A DNA stretch of 64,000 bases from Eucalyptus grandis. Its lineage: Eukaryota > Streptophyta > Magnoliopsida > Myrtales > Myrtaceae. Numbering within the stretch: position 1 is the stretch's first letter; the number at the start of each line of letters is the position of its first letter. The notes below the pieces were generated by a model that saw only the letters and a program-made list of their open reading frames with translations, was not told where the DNA came from and ran no database searches. A program made the translations under genes and the position numbers. The stretch spans positions 51,224,331 through 51,288,330 of the forward strand of contig NC_052618.1 of the NCBI RefSeq assembly GCF_016545825.1. Reading direction: 5' to 3'. Shown here in pieces: positions 33,628 to 43,827 of this stretch.

Positions 33628-34628
33628 TCATTCCCAACAAAAAGATTCAGTAAAAGAAGCTACAAACAAGTGCTCTTCCTCAGTTTCATTCACTGCTACT
33701 TGTGCTTTTCCTGCTTGCTGGTAATTTTTTTCTTTGCGGATAACTTCCATGTGACCCAACTTGTGACATCTTCTGCATCTAGCATCAGGCTTTCTCCAAC
33801 ATCTAAAAAATTGATGATTAGTTCCACCACAGTATTGACAAGGCTTTTTGTTCATCTTCCATTTGCTAGACCCACCAGAGTTTCCTTCTTTTGCTACAAA
33901 CTTGGAGTCACAGGTATTTTCTCGTGGATTGAATCCATTTCTTCCTTTGCCTCCATCATTTGACTTCACTCTAACTTGCAGCGCACCCTTTACAAACTCT
34001 TCTCTTCTCATCAGTCTTCTATGCTCCTGTGCCTGCAGAGCATGTAACAATTCTGCAAGCTTTATATCAACTAAGTCTCTTGTATTTTCCAGAGATGCTA
34101 TGGTGGCTTCAAACTTCTCTGGAAGAGACACCAGGATCTTCTGAACAAGCCGTTCATCCTTCAAGTCAATCCCTAAAACTCTGATTTTTTCAGCTATCCC
34201 AACCAACCTATAGAGTACTCCTTCACTGACTTTGAATCTTTCATCTGCTGTCTCTCAAACTCCCTTAAGAGATTCAGCACCTTCATGCCTCTTATCTTCT
34301 CATCTCCCTCGTATTCATCCTTCAAGGAATTCCAAATTGCCTTTGCAGAATCACATCTCATGATCCTTGTGAAGATAGTGGGTGAAACAGCAGCGTACAG
34401 GCATGACTTTGCCTTGGCCTTCATTGTGATTCTCTCTTTATGGTACTTTATCTTATTCAAGGTCGGATTGTCTAGAAGTGGAGCAACCTTATAATCATCC
34501 TCCACAGCTTCCCACAGATCATGACCCTCCAAAAATGCTGTCATCTTAACAGCCCATGCTTGATAATTCTCTCCAGTAAATACTGGAACAGCCATCGCAG
34601 AGAAACCACTCGACCCTGTCTCCATCAC
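33628..34628 (-). pseudogene. Copia gag gene, frameshifted
   Basis: The first part (34628-34194) reads FTGENYQAWAVKMTAFLEGHD and SAKAIWNSLKDEYEGD, the start of the copia gag. A frameshift near 34200 is followed by the second part (34206-33628) with LPEKFEATIASLENT and a CCHC zinc knuckle (CQYCGGTNHQFFRCW), plus a second Cys/His cluster (CRRCHKLGHME). Gag forms the nucleocapsid-like particle. The break prevents a full product. Confidence 0.85.
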
Positions 34629-34688
34629 CCTTTAACTTCTTTACACTTCGATACTTGCTTCACTTCACAGTCCCTCAAGATCATTCAT

Positions 34689-34700
34689 GCTCTGATACCA
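34689..34700 (-). promoter_or_regulatory. Retrotransposon primer-binding site
   Basis: The minus strand reads TGGTATCAGAGC, the standard plant initiator Met-tRNA complement, one base inside the right LTR. The identical site in the first element is at 7434-7445. Confidence 0.9.
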
Positions 34701-35366
34701 CTGTTGTTACTGATCAAAAACAGTAAACAAGAAAACATAAAACCAGAAACTATATTTTTCAGATGAGGAAGAGAAGCACAGAGAAACAGAACACAAACTT
34801 GCATACGTTTGTTCTTAAGAAAAAAAAAACTATCGAGTACCACAACTAAATACTAAGCAAAAAACTGCTCACGTACGTGCAACACATAACTGCACACAAA
34901 CGTGCTATTAACTTCCTAGAAAATAGCAAAAACACTAAATACATAACTAAATGAACTTGGCTGTTTTTTAATAAAAAAACGGAGGAAAAAACAAGACAGA
35001 AAACAGCAGCACTGAGACATTATAATCCAACAATAATGGAAAAGAGAGAACTGCAGCTTTACCTCAAGGATTCTCTTGAAGAAATGGAGGGAGATCGCTG
35101 ATCGGAGGATCAGGAACCTGAGGTCCCCGTCGGGGAAGATCAAGAAGAAGGGAGTCCCGCGAGGAAAGCCAGCGAGTAGAGGAGCAACGTCCTGGTCTTG
35201 CTCGGGACTTTCCTGTTGGTAGTGAGGGCCAACTTGGAGTATGCAGGTGAACTCCTCTCGCCTCTGACAAGCCCACAATGGCCAGTGAGGCCACGATCAT
35301 CACTGACACAGCCATCGTGAACACCGACGGAGGCAGTGGGCATACGAAATTCATCGACATTACCAT

Positions 35367-36066
35367 CCCCTCTCTAGTGTGTTTTTCTGCAGCTGAGATG
35401 ATGACTCTTTGATAAGCAAGTGATGATTTGGGTTGGAATTGCGGCATGTGATGGAACAGGAATTACAAGTGAACTGAAATACGTAAGCTGATTACAAGAA
35501 CCCAACCACCCTCACCACGGCCACCCCCATGACAACGGCGACCATGACCACAACCACGGCAACAACGACACCAACACCAACGACTCAACCAAAACAGCAG
35601 CAACAAGAAGTCAACAACAACAAAACACGCATAAATAGGATAGTCTGCAGTAGCAGAAACCCAAGAAAAAGCTGGTTAACTTGGCCACTGTGTCCGAGGC
35701 TTCCCTTTTTATGCCCACGTCCGCGGTTTCCATATGCAGAAAATGTCACCTTCTCTGTAAACGGATTTTCCCTATCCGTGCCATTATTTTGCTTTCATTC
35801 TCAAGCATGTCATAAATACTCGAGCGCCCGATTGGCTCGCCAGGACACTTACCGTCATTTTCGATCCGATGTAGCTGTCATGGTCAGCTATCTTTCAATT
35901 CTCACCGAGGAAACTCTAAGACACAAAGCTGCACCGACCACCGATGTCACGATACATAATCAGGAATAGCTCGTTGCATTGGAAGAACAAAAATAAGCCA
36001 AAGCTCAGCCTGAGGCTCTCTTCAATTGTTGATTTAAATGCATGACTTTACGTCATAACTTAGATT
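35367..36066. other. 5' flank of copy A passing into the duplicated left flank of unit B
   Basis: 35367-35500 is homologous to the 5' flanks of copies B (40224-40370) and C (48063-48180), so it probably holds the promoter remnant. 35509-35633 is a C/A-only-rich low-complexity tract. From about 35656 the sequence matches 43680 onward (shared 'aagctggttaacttggccac'). No gene is supported. Confidence 0.55.
35509..35633. repeat. Strand-asymmetric C/A-rich low-complexity tract
   Basis: The plus strand is almost entirely C and A, with scattered G (ACNACN-type words, such as CAACAACAACAAAA near the right end). The open frame through it encodes Thr/Gln-rich nonsense and is not taken as a gene. Confidence 0.7.
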
Positions 36067-37066
36067 AGAACACCATAAATTTCGATTCTTTTTACATTGC
36101 AATGATCTACAAAGGGATATAACAGTCTATCATGACCAAAAGCAAATTGTCGCTACCACCCCAGACGGTTGTAGAAAAATCCATCTTCCTAGATAATTCT
36201 TGTGACCAATCTATTAGCCATACAATTCTACACCCTTCTCCTAAATTGCTCCTACCACCTACCTTTAGAACACCATAAATTTCGATTCTTTTTACATTGC
36301 AATGATCTACAAAGGGATATAACAGTCTATCATGACCAAAAGTAAATTGTCGCTACCACCCCAGATGGTTGTAGAAAAATCCATCTTCCTAGATAATTCT
36401 TGTGACCAATCTATTAGCCATACAATTCTACACCCTTCTCCTAAATTGCTCCTACCACCTACCTTTAGAACACCATAAATTTCGATTCTTTTTACATTGC
36501 AATGATCTACAAAGGGATATAACAGTCTATCATGACCAAAAGCAAATTGTCGCTACCACCTCAGACGGTTGTAGAAAAATCCATCTTCCTAGATAATTCT
36601 TGTGACCAATCTATTAGCCATACAATTCTACACCCTTCTCCTAAATTGCTCCTACCACCTACCTTTAGAACACCATAAATTTCGATTCTTTTTACATTGC
36701 AATGATCTACAGAGGGATATAACAGTCTATCATGACCAAAAGCAAATTGTCGCTACCACCCTAGACGGTTGTAGAAAAATCCATCTTCCTAGATAATTCT
36801 TGTGACCAATCTATTAGCCATACAATTCTACACCCTTCTCCTAAATTGCTCCTACCACCTACTTTTAGAACACCATAAATTTCGATTCTTTTTACATTGC
36901 AATGATCTACAAAGGGATATAATAGTCTATCATGACCAAAAGCAAATTGTCGCTACCACCCCAAACGGTTGTAGAAAAATCCATCTTCCTAGATAATTCT
37001 TGTGACCAATCTATTAGCCATACAATTCTACACCCTTCTCCTAAATTGCTCCTACCACCTACTTTT
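36067..37066. repeat. Tandem array of five 200-bp units
   Basis: Units start at 36067, 36267, 36467, 36667 and 36867, with an exact 200-base period and only a few substitutions between units (for example CCAGACGG, CCAGATGG, TCAGACGG, CTAGACGG, CCAAACGG in successive copies). The paralogous place in unit C (about 45185-45352) has a single, more diverged and shorter copy. So the array expanded here recently. The 64-residue open frames repeating every 200 bases are by-products of the period. Confidence 0.95.
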
Positions 37067-37751
37067 ATATAATTCAATTCCTTATCTCATGTGGTGATAG
37101 ACTTAAGTCGTGGGTAAAATGCAAATGAACCAATCTATAGCGTAGCCTCCTGTACTAAAATGCAAATGAACCGTTCTCAGTTCTTCCTTAGCGACTTCCA
37201 TGCAGACATCAAGAAACCGAAATTAGAAAAGGCGCAAGAGCATCGACATGTGATTGAGATTCTTCGAATACTGGAACAATTAAAACCAGACGGTTTTGCA
37301 ATACTATTATGAGATTAGAGATGGAAAGCAATAGGCATGAGAGTATTATTGAAGACGGGGCATTGAAGATGGTGCACACCCGCTTGCCGGTCGGTGCACA
37401 CCACCTAGCTGTTAAGTATTAAATGAAAGTAGATTTAAAATCCTGTTTCTTTTACCAAAATAACATCTCTTAAATTTTCTTAGCTTCATGAGCCATGCAT
37501 CCTCTCTGTTCTTTAAACTTTATTAACCATGTAATAGAGGCACCTTTTTGTCAAGAAAATTGAACAGCTTCATTTCCAGGTGATATTTGACTGTTATGTA
37601 GATAGAAAAACTTACAAATACAACGAAAGGCAAAATTTAGAGGGGTAATCCGTAACTTGACAACATTCAGGACTATTGTATTATGGTGGCCAAGTTGAGG
37701 ACGGTCATTTAAAACTATTCAAAATTCAGGGGTTATTGTGCAACATGGTGG
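37067..37751. other. Duplicated spacer with relic of the sucrose-phosphatase 5' flank
   Basis: It is homologous to 45355-45690 plus 45960-46450 of unit C. The part 37150-37400 also matches the sucrose-phosphatase 5' region (29365-29780). No open frame survives in the relic. Compared with unit C it lacks about 270 bases (45690-45960). Confidence 0.6.
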
Positions 37752-38536
37752 AGGAAGAGTATCAAAAAAGTCATAAACCTATGGTATTGATATCAATTCA
37801 GTCCTAAACATTTCAATTAAATCAATTTAGTTCTAAATCTTTTCATATTAGTACAAATTCAGTCATCCAGCCAAATTTGGCCAATCGACACAAACATGGA
37901 CACCGGCCAGCCAATGAACGCTAACAATTTTTAAATAATTTTTTTTTTTTTTTAAATTTTATTAATTTTTTTTCCTTTTCTTTTTTTTTTTTTTTCTCTT
38001 TTCCTTTTCTTTTTCTTCTTCTTCCTCTTGGCCTTCTTCTTTGATAGTGGCCAGCAAGCCTCCAGCAAGGGTCACAGCTCTCGCCTTCCATTGCCAAGGG
38101 CTTCGCGGCCCTCACTCGGCCTCACCTAGGGCCACAGGCAAGATGACTTCACCTAGATCTAGGCAAGGCAAGCCTCACCCGCAACCCTTGCCTAATGGTT
38201 AGCAAGGGTTTGGCAGCCCTCACCCAATGGCCGACGAGCCTTGCCAAGGGCTCGCCAACCACCGCAAGGAATCCAAGGCTTGCTAGCCACTACAAGAAAT
38301 CCAAGGAGGAAGAAGAGGAAAAAGAAAAGGAAAAAAACATTAAAAAATATTAAAAATTGCCACATCATCGTTGGCTGGACGGCTAGCATCCATGTCAGCG
38401 TCAGTTGCTATAAATGGTCGGATGGACTAAATTGGTACAAATGTGAAAATGTTTAGGACTTAATTGATCAAATTAAAATTTTAAAATTGAATTGATATTA
38501 ATGCCATAGGTCTAGAACTTTTTTGATACTTTTCCC
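37752..38536. mobile_element. Long-terminal-inverted-repeat element, family F1 copy 3
   Basis: The left end GGAAGAGTATCAAAAAAGTC mirrors the right end (its reverse complement GGAAAAGTATCAAAAAAGTT), and the match continues through 'acctatgg' and 'attgatatcaattca'-type sequence for about 45 bases. The centre (38020-38330) is GC-richer. Unit C lacks this insertion at the corresponding place (about 46450-46470), so it arrived after the duplication. No coding sequence. Confidence 0.8.
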
Positions 38537-38985
38537 AGTACAACGGTTTTAAGTAATTATCCTTCATTTTCTTCATGGGAAATTAAACTATGGATATCGA
38601 AGAGTTAATAACTACTTTTGAGGCCAGGAGATGTTTTATACGATTTTATATACATGTATCACAAAAATAAATTTCCCGTCACTTTGTCCTACTTGCGTTC
38701 TACTTGCATATAGGACGTAAATAAAAAAATAAGAGGACAAAGAAGATTAATCGAAAGCCTGTTTTTCTTTGTAATTTGTTTTTTTCATACCAATGATGGA
38801 CCGCACTAGCAAACTTTATTTTTCTGTAATTGAGTGGACATTAATAGGACACATGATGTCATATCAATGTCCCTAGCAACTTGGAAAATTTCACGTGTCA
38901 ATTTTATTCAGAATGAAACATTACATGACTTTCTGTAAACGAAAATCCATTGAACCAGCGTCCTCCAATCACCACTCTCATCAAT
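38537..38985. other. 3' flank of reductase copy B
   Basis: Non-coding and homologous to 46470-46920 of unit C ('atggatatcgaagagtta', 'aatgatggaccgcac'). It contains the probable 3' untranslated region of copy B. Confidence 0.5.
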
Positions 38986-40223
38986 TCAGAAAATGAATGG
39001 AATAAGAGCCTTGACATCTCCAGGAAAATCCTCAAACTTGGAAGTGTACCACCTCCTGGAGGAATAACTCCTGCCCAGAAGGTAGAAAAATGTGGCCAGA
39101 GTCCAGGAACAAGAAAATACTGACTGGGAAATGAATGAAATCCCCACAAAATCTATGACCTCAAACAAGTAATGTGGACAAATGACCCAGCCAAACAGTC
39201 CACCCTTGGGAATCTTGTACTCTCCCTCACCCTCTTTCCTCAGTTTGGAGAGGAGGATATGGTGGTACAAGTTGCCGGTTATCCCGATCAGGAAAAGTGC
39301 TATTCCCGGATAGAGCAGGTCCACCGGTGGCTCTGGAAGACCCTGGGATAGGTGTTGCGAGTAGATCAGCGACACGGTTGAGAGGAAGTAGATGAGAGAG
39401 ATGACCACCATGGAGTTCATGCCCATTCGTCCACTGAACTTGTGAATGAACAACACCTGAGAAAAGGTCTAGGTTGAAATGAATTTGCTCGAGAAACTAC
39501 AGGAGCGAAACAGAAGCTTAGGCCGGTTTAGTTCTTCAGAATTCGCCTTTTTATTTTCATTTGAGAACCGAAAAGAGTCGTCCTAAAGTTACATTTCGCA
39601 ACATTTCAAGAAGCGTTTCCAAATCGGAATTAAAGCTGTCAACTGCAGACTGATGAAACAATTTTGTCTTACAATTTCGAACGACATATCTCATTTTCTT
39701 GTACCAAATATACTTTTAAGAAGGAAGGGTTTCGCAACGTTGAAGAATGTCTCGACACACTGGCAGGCATGCTCAACGAGTATTTCTCAGGAGTGCCCGT
39801 TGACATGACCTTCTTGGGAATACGAAAACCAAAGGCATACATATCAAAAGGCAAACGGCCTTGAGGGTTGCTTTGGAAGAAGTAATCTAAACGAGAGAAG
39901 TACATCTTTACCTCGAGGATTCTCTTGAAGAAATGAAGGGAGATCGCTGATCGTAGGACCAGGAACCTGAGGTCCCCATCGGGGAAGATCAAGAAAGAAG
40001 CGAGGCCCGCGAGGAAAGCCGGCGAGTAGAAGAGCAACATCCCGGTCCTGCTCGGGACTTTCCTGTTGGGAGCGAGGGCGAACTTGGAGTACTGCAGGTG
40101 AACTCCTCTCGCCTCCGACAAGCCCACAATGGCCAGCGAGGCCACGATCATCACCGACGCAGCCGTCGTGAACACCGACGGAGGCGGTGGGTATACGAAA
40201 TTCAGTACGGTCGATATCGCCAT
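38986..40223 (-). CDS. Steroid 5-alpha-reductase-family membrane enzyme, copy B
   Basis: Exon 1 (40223-39912) and exon 2 (39456-38986) join in phase 0 to give 260 residues, both open. The intron uses GAG|GTAAAG and CTCAG|GTG. The protein is hydrophobic with about six membrane segments. Conserved C-terminal boxes are GNLYHHILLSKLR, YKIPKGGLFGWVICPHYLFE and RRWYTSKFEDFP, the NADPH-binding half of the 3-oxo-5-alpha-steroid 4-dehydrogenase superfamily. Relatives reduce a C=C bond in steroids, polyprenol or enoyl-CoA at the endoplasmic reticulum. Sequence alone does not give the substrate; the closest Arabidopsis relatives I recall (At5g16010 type) are distinct from DET2 itself. The start at MAISTVLNF aligns with copy C. 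Confidence 0.88.
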
Positions 40224-41314
40224 CCCCTCTCCAGTGTGTTCTTCTGCAGCTGAGATGATGACACTTTAATAAGCGGGTGGTGATTTGGGTTGGAATTGCG
40301 GCATGTGGTGGAACGGGAATTAACAAGTGAACTGAAATACGTAAGTTGATTATGAGAACTCACATTTTTCTCTTGGCTACAGCTCTGAGGCCAACTCAGC
40401 CAAAAAAAAAACATTCATTGATTCTGTGACATGTACACGGCACCCCAAGTCAATGTCTTCTTCCCTTACCCTCTCTTCCTTCTTATTAAATTAATATCTC
40501 GAATTTAAATTCGGATGACGATTTGTTATATCGAATTTTATTGGTAAAAATTTTCCAAATAGAATAAACTTCGTCCATCTCCGCAAAAGATTACAAAAAG
40601 GAGGAAATAAAAAGAAGATAAGCTTGCCGAAGATCATTATCCAAGTGGGGCCCAAAAGTCAAGGCCGGCGCGCACACACAACTTTCACGCCTAGATTTCT
40701 TTTTCGGCCATGCAAACAGAAGAAAGGAGTCTGCACGTGAAACAGAAGGAACACACATATAAAAGGGATGTGGACCCTTCGTAGAAGAGTGAAGCTGCCG
40801 AAGCTCTGCACGTAAAAAACTCAAGGAGCACCGCTTGCTGAAGCCAACGAAGAAGATATGTACGCAAAAAAGAAGAAGTCATTCTTGTTTTGACGTATGT
40901 AGAGCATTTTCATTTGAGCTTGAAGGCATGGTGATTTTTGTGTAGTGAATTTATATTCAAGTAAGTTGTTTATTTATAAATACTTTGGATTTTAGGTTAA
41001 ATCTAGGTATAAAAAAACACTTGAGCGCATGAGTGATTATAAATTCGATTCTCCGATTATAGTGGATTATTTCTTCGGCTCTCCCCGTGAACCTAGGTAC
41101 CGATACTCGGATCGAATCACGTGAATTTCTGGTGTCCTTATTATTTATCGTTTATTTCTCTGGCGATTTCGTATTGACGTAAATTGCAAGATTATGTCAT
41201 TTCTACATATTATATTCCAACACTCTTGCTCTCTCTCTTTCCTCCGCCCGACCCCTTTTCTCTCTCTTTTGTTTTGTCTTGTTTTTTGTTTTTCGTTTTT
41301 TTTTTTTTTTACAC
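40224..41314. other. 5' flank of copy B and non-coding spacer
   Basis: 40224-40370 shares its sequence with the 5' flanks of copies A and C, so it probably contains the promoter. Beyond that only AT-rich or short-frame sequence is seen; 41220-41310 is CT-rich. Confidence 0.45.
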
Positions 41315-42085
41315 TATAAGTCCTAAACTTATAAAAAATGCAACCAAATCCTAAAATTTCTCAAATTAATATAATCGAGTTCTTTTAATAGCACTGTTAA
41401 TTTGTCTAAAGGAAAATGCTGATGAAATTTTTAAATTAATTTATTTTCCTACGTTACATTTTTTAATCACTTTTTGCTTTAAATCTTATTTAAATAAAAG
41501 CAAAAAAACTAAAAAAAGTTAAATAATTTTAAAAAATTGTAAACAAAAAATAGTTGTAGGGATCGTGGTTGCCCTGGCCACCACAGGCAAGGGCGGCAAG
41601 CCCTTGTTGCTGCTGCCCTCGTTGCCAGAAAGGGCCTATAGGGTCGGCCAAAGCCTTAGCTGGGGCTGGCGACCCTTGCCTAGGGGCCCCCGCCTATCGT
41701 TGGCAAGGGTTGCCGGCCCCCGATGACCCTCACCGGCCCTTTTTGGTGACGGGGTGGCGGTGACAAGGGCCTATCGCCCTTGTCCATAGTTTCAATTTTT
41801 TTTTTCATTCTTTCGTTTTTTGAAAAAATATTATTTTATTGAATTAATATTTTGGTCAAATAAATTAGAATTTAAGCCATGTTATCATGACGTAAGAGAA
41901 AAAATATTTAAAAAAAAAAAAAAGCAACGCCGGCATTTTCCTTTAGTCTAAATGGCAATGATAACTTTAGAATTTGATTAAATCAATTTAACAAGTTTTA
42001 GAACTTGATCACTCTTATTGTAAGTCTTAAGACTTAATTATCCTTTTATAACAAGTTTTAAGACTTCTTGTGAATATATCCATTT
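41315..42085. mobile_element. Long-terminal-inverted-repeat element, possibly family F1 copy 4
   Basis: The arms are long (about 140 bases). The best-matching words are TTTGTCTAAAGGAAAATGCT (left, ~41410) and its counterpart GCATTTTCCTTTAGTCTAAA (right, ~41933). The centre (41560-41790) is GC-rich with repeated AAGGG/CCCTTG-type words. No coding sequence. The outer ends 'actataagtcctaaacttat' and 'taagttttaagacttcttgt' are only loosely inverted. Confidence 0.65.
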
Positions 42086-42666
42086 TTTTTCTTCTTCCTT
42101 TCACTCCGATGGGGATGACCACAGACGTAACCACCACCTCTTCACTGCTCGTCTCAGTCCACCACCTCATCGCCATCTCAATCCTCCACTATCGAGCTCG
42201 AGCTTGGCCGGCAAACTTGAGCCTCATATTATAGATCTAAGGTCGAGTGAGCCATAGATTTGTGATCTAAAGTTCAGCTCGACCTCAAATTTGGGTTGGT
42301 TCAAGGTCAATGGTGAGGTGGAGACAATGGCGTGGTTCATCGATGCGTGTAGGACCTCGACCTCCTGGTCGACGCACGTGTGAATGTAGAGGATGTGAGA
42401 GGACTTGAACAGGAGGCGGCAGCGCTGAAGGTCAGAGAAGAAGCGGGCAAAGATGGAGGCAAGCAAAGGCGGGGTGTCTGAGGTCAGGCTCAAGGTCAAG
42501 TCGGAGAAGGGAAAAGGGGTTAGGCGAAGGGGAGAGAAAAGAGAGACTTGAAGACAGGGAAGGGAGGGCGGGGGAGGGAGAAGTGGAGATAGAAATTGAC
42601 TTGTGGGGCCCGTGCACGACACGTGTCCTAAAATAAATGGATTTATTTTTTTGCTAAGTTGGCTTC
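42086..42666. other. Spacer sequence without a recognised gene
   Basis: Only short, overlapping frames on both strands. 42340-42600 is purine-rich on the plus strand. I see nothing that supports a gene. Confidence 0.4.
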
Positions 42667-43483
42667 GGGTGCGTTTAGGAATTACTTTTTGGGAAAGTTT
42701 TTAGGAAAATGCAAAAATCTTTGAGTTAAAGGTATTTTCCAAAATGCAAATTGTGTTTGGCAAATTGTACTTTGAAAGCCCTTTGTAAAACGCTTTGAGC
42801 AAAATGGTGTTTGGGGAATTACATTTACAAAGAAGTTTTGTGATAAAAAAAAATTATCAAAAGAAAAATTAAAAATAAATTGACCAGGCAAGGCGTGCCA
42901 CCGCGACCTCCAGCGACCTCCGGCGACCCCAGATCTGGGCCGGCGAGGTCGCGCGATGCCGTCGCGACCTCCGCGACCCCCGGATCTGGGTCGTGGGAGG
43001 CAAGTCTGGTTGCGTAGAGGTCCCGCGGAGGTCGCACGACCAAATCGTTCGCCGAAGGTCACGCGACCTCACGGCGACCGGTCCGCGACCCGGTCGGCAG
43101 CCAAATCAGGTCGCCGCGAGGTCGCGTGACCTCCGGCGACCCATGTTTGGGTCGCGCGAGGACTGTGACCTCCGGTGGACCCTCGCGAGAGGTCGCCCGA
43201 CCCTGAGGCTCGCAGCGTCCTGGAGAAGATGAACAGTGCTCATACAAGGGCACGCACCGGAAAAACAAAAAATTCGTGTGGACAATTTTGGAAAAAAAAA
43301 ATGAACAGTGAGCTCCCAGCACGCCGAGAATGCTGAAAAGCCCAAGGCAGCCTTGGGCTTTAGCCTTCCAAGTACTTGCTTTCCCATTAAGAGACTTCAA
43401 AAGCTGGTTCTCAACACCCATTTTTTTGCCCAAAGGGCTTTTGATGCTCAAAGCTCCTTTCAAAGTTACTCCCAACCGTACCC
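42667..43483. mobile_element. Inverted-repeat element with a CpG-dense, GCGACC/GGTCGC-rich core
   Basis: The left end GGGTGCGTTTAGGAATTACT mirrors the right end (reverse complement GGGTACGGTTGGGAGTAACT). The core 42890-43215 is packed with GCGACC and its complement GGTCGC, including GGTCGCGCGA and GCGACCTCCGGCGACC-type words. No transposase frame is evident. The open frames in the core on both strands are explained by its GC content and lack of TAA/TGA words. No sure target duplication. Confidence 0.65.
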
Positions 43484-43827
43484 GTAGCTGTAGCCAATAT
43501 TTTCTCGAAAGAGAGTGCAGGGGAGTCGGCATTTGGGAGAGAGAGAAAGAGAGTGCAAGGGAGTCTTGGGGAAGTCTGACGTATGGGCCCACTTCAGACA
43601 CGTGTCATTATTTTAGATCCCTTGTGCTGGCTACGTTAGAGGCACCTAATGTTTTCTCGAATGATAGTATGCGGCAGAAAAAACCCAAGAAAAAGCTGGT
43701 TAACTTGGCCACTGTGTCCGAGGCTCCCCTTTTTATGCCCACGTCTGCAGTTTCCATATGTAGAAAATGTCACCTTCTCTATAAACAGATTTTCCTATCC
43801 GTGTCATTATTTTGCATTCATTCTTAA
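43484..43827. other. Left flank of unit C
   Basis: From about 43680 it matches unit B from 35656 (shared 'aaaaagctggttaacttgg' and 'tttttatgcccacgtc'). No gene is supported. Confidence 0.5.

Larger units (their letters stand above)
32241..35032 (-). mobile_element. Internally deleted Ty1-copia retrotransposon in the intron of reductase copy A
   Basis: LTRs at 32241-32580 and 34702-35032 (TGTTG...CAACA) belong to the same family as the element at 6299. Flanks GTAAT (32236-32240) and ATAAT (35033-35037) fit a 5-bp target duplication with one later change. The primer-binding site complementary to initiator Met-tRNA is at 34689-34700, so the element reads on the minus strand, in the same direction as its host gene. 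It keeps gag, the start of protease, the end of reverse transcriptase and RNase H. Integrase and the reverse transcriptase core are missing and several frames are broken. Confidence 0.9.
31385..35366 (-). pseudogene. Frameshifted steroid 5-alpha-reductase-family gene, copy A, with a copia element in its intron
   Basis: Exon 1 (35366-35063) and exon 2 (about 31855-31385) align with the intact copies B and C. Exon 1 lacks one base where B reads VHLQYSKF, lacks a second base further on, and has a 6-base deletion near the start. Exon 2 lacks one base (GAGAGAAG against GAGAGGAAG in B), giving a stop after about 30 codons. Beyond it the family C terminus is intact (GNLYHHILLSKLRKE, GGLFGWVICPHYLF, RRWYTSKF). 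A Glu conserved in B and C after CPHYLF is Lys here. The intron is about 3.2 kb because of the retrotransposon at 32241-35032. It cannot encode a full enzyme. Confidence 0.85.

Noticed and set aside
36402..36996. Three repeating 64-residue open frames with nearly the same protein
   Set aside because: They are the same frame of the exact 200-bp tandem repeat. They have no upstream signals and no homologous domain, and the single paralogous copy at 45185 does not keep the frame.
36067..37066. A CRISPR-like impression from evenly spaced repeats
   Set aside because: The whole 200 bases repeat, with no unique spacers, and the genome is a plant.
42682..43601. Several long overlapping open frames on both strands
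   Set aside because: They lie in the GC-rich core of an inverted-repeat element, where stop codons are rare. They share no domain and contradict each other.
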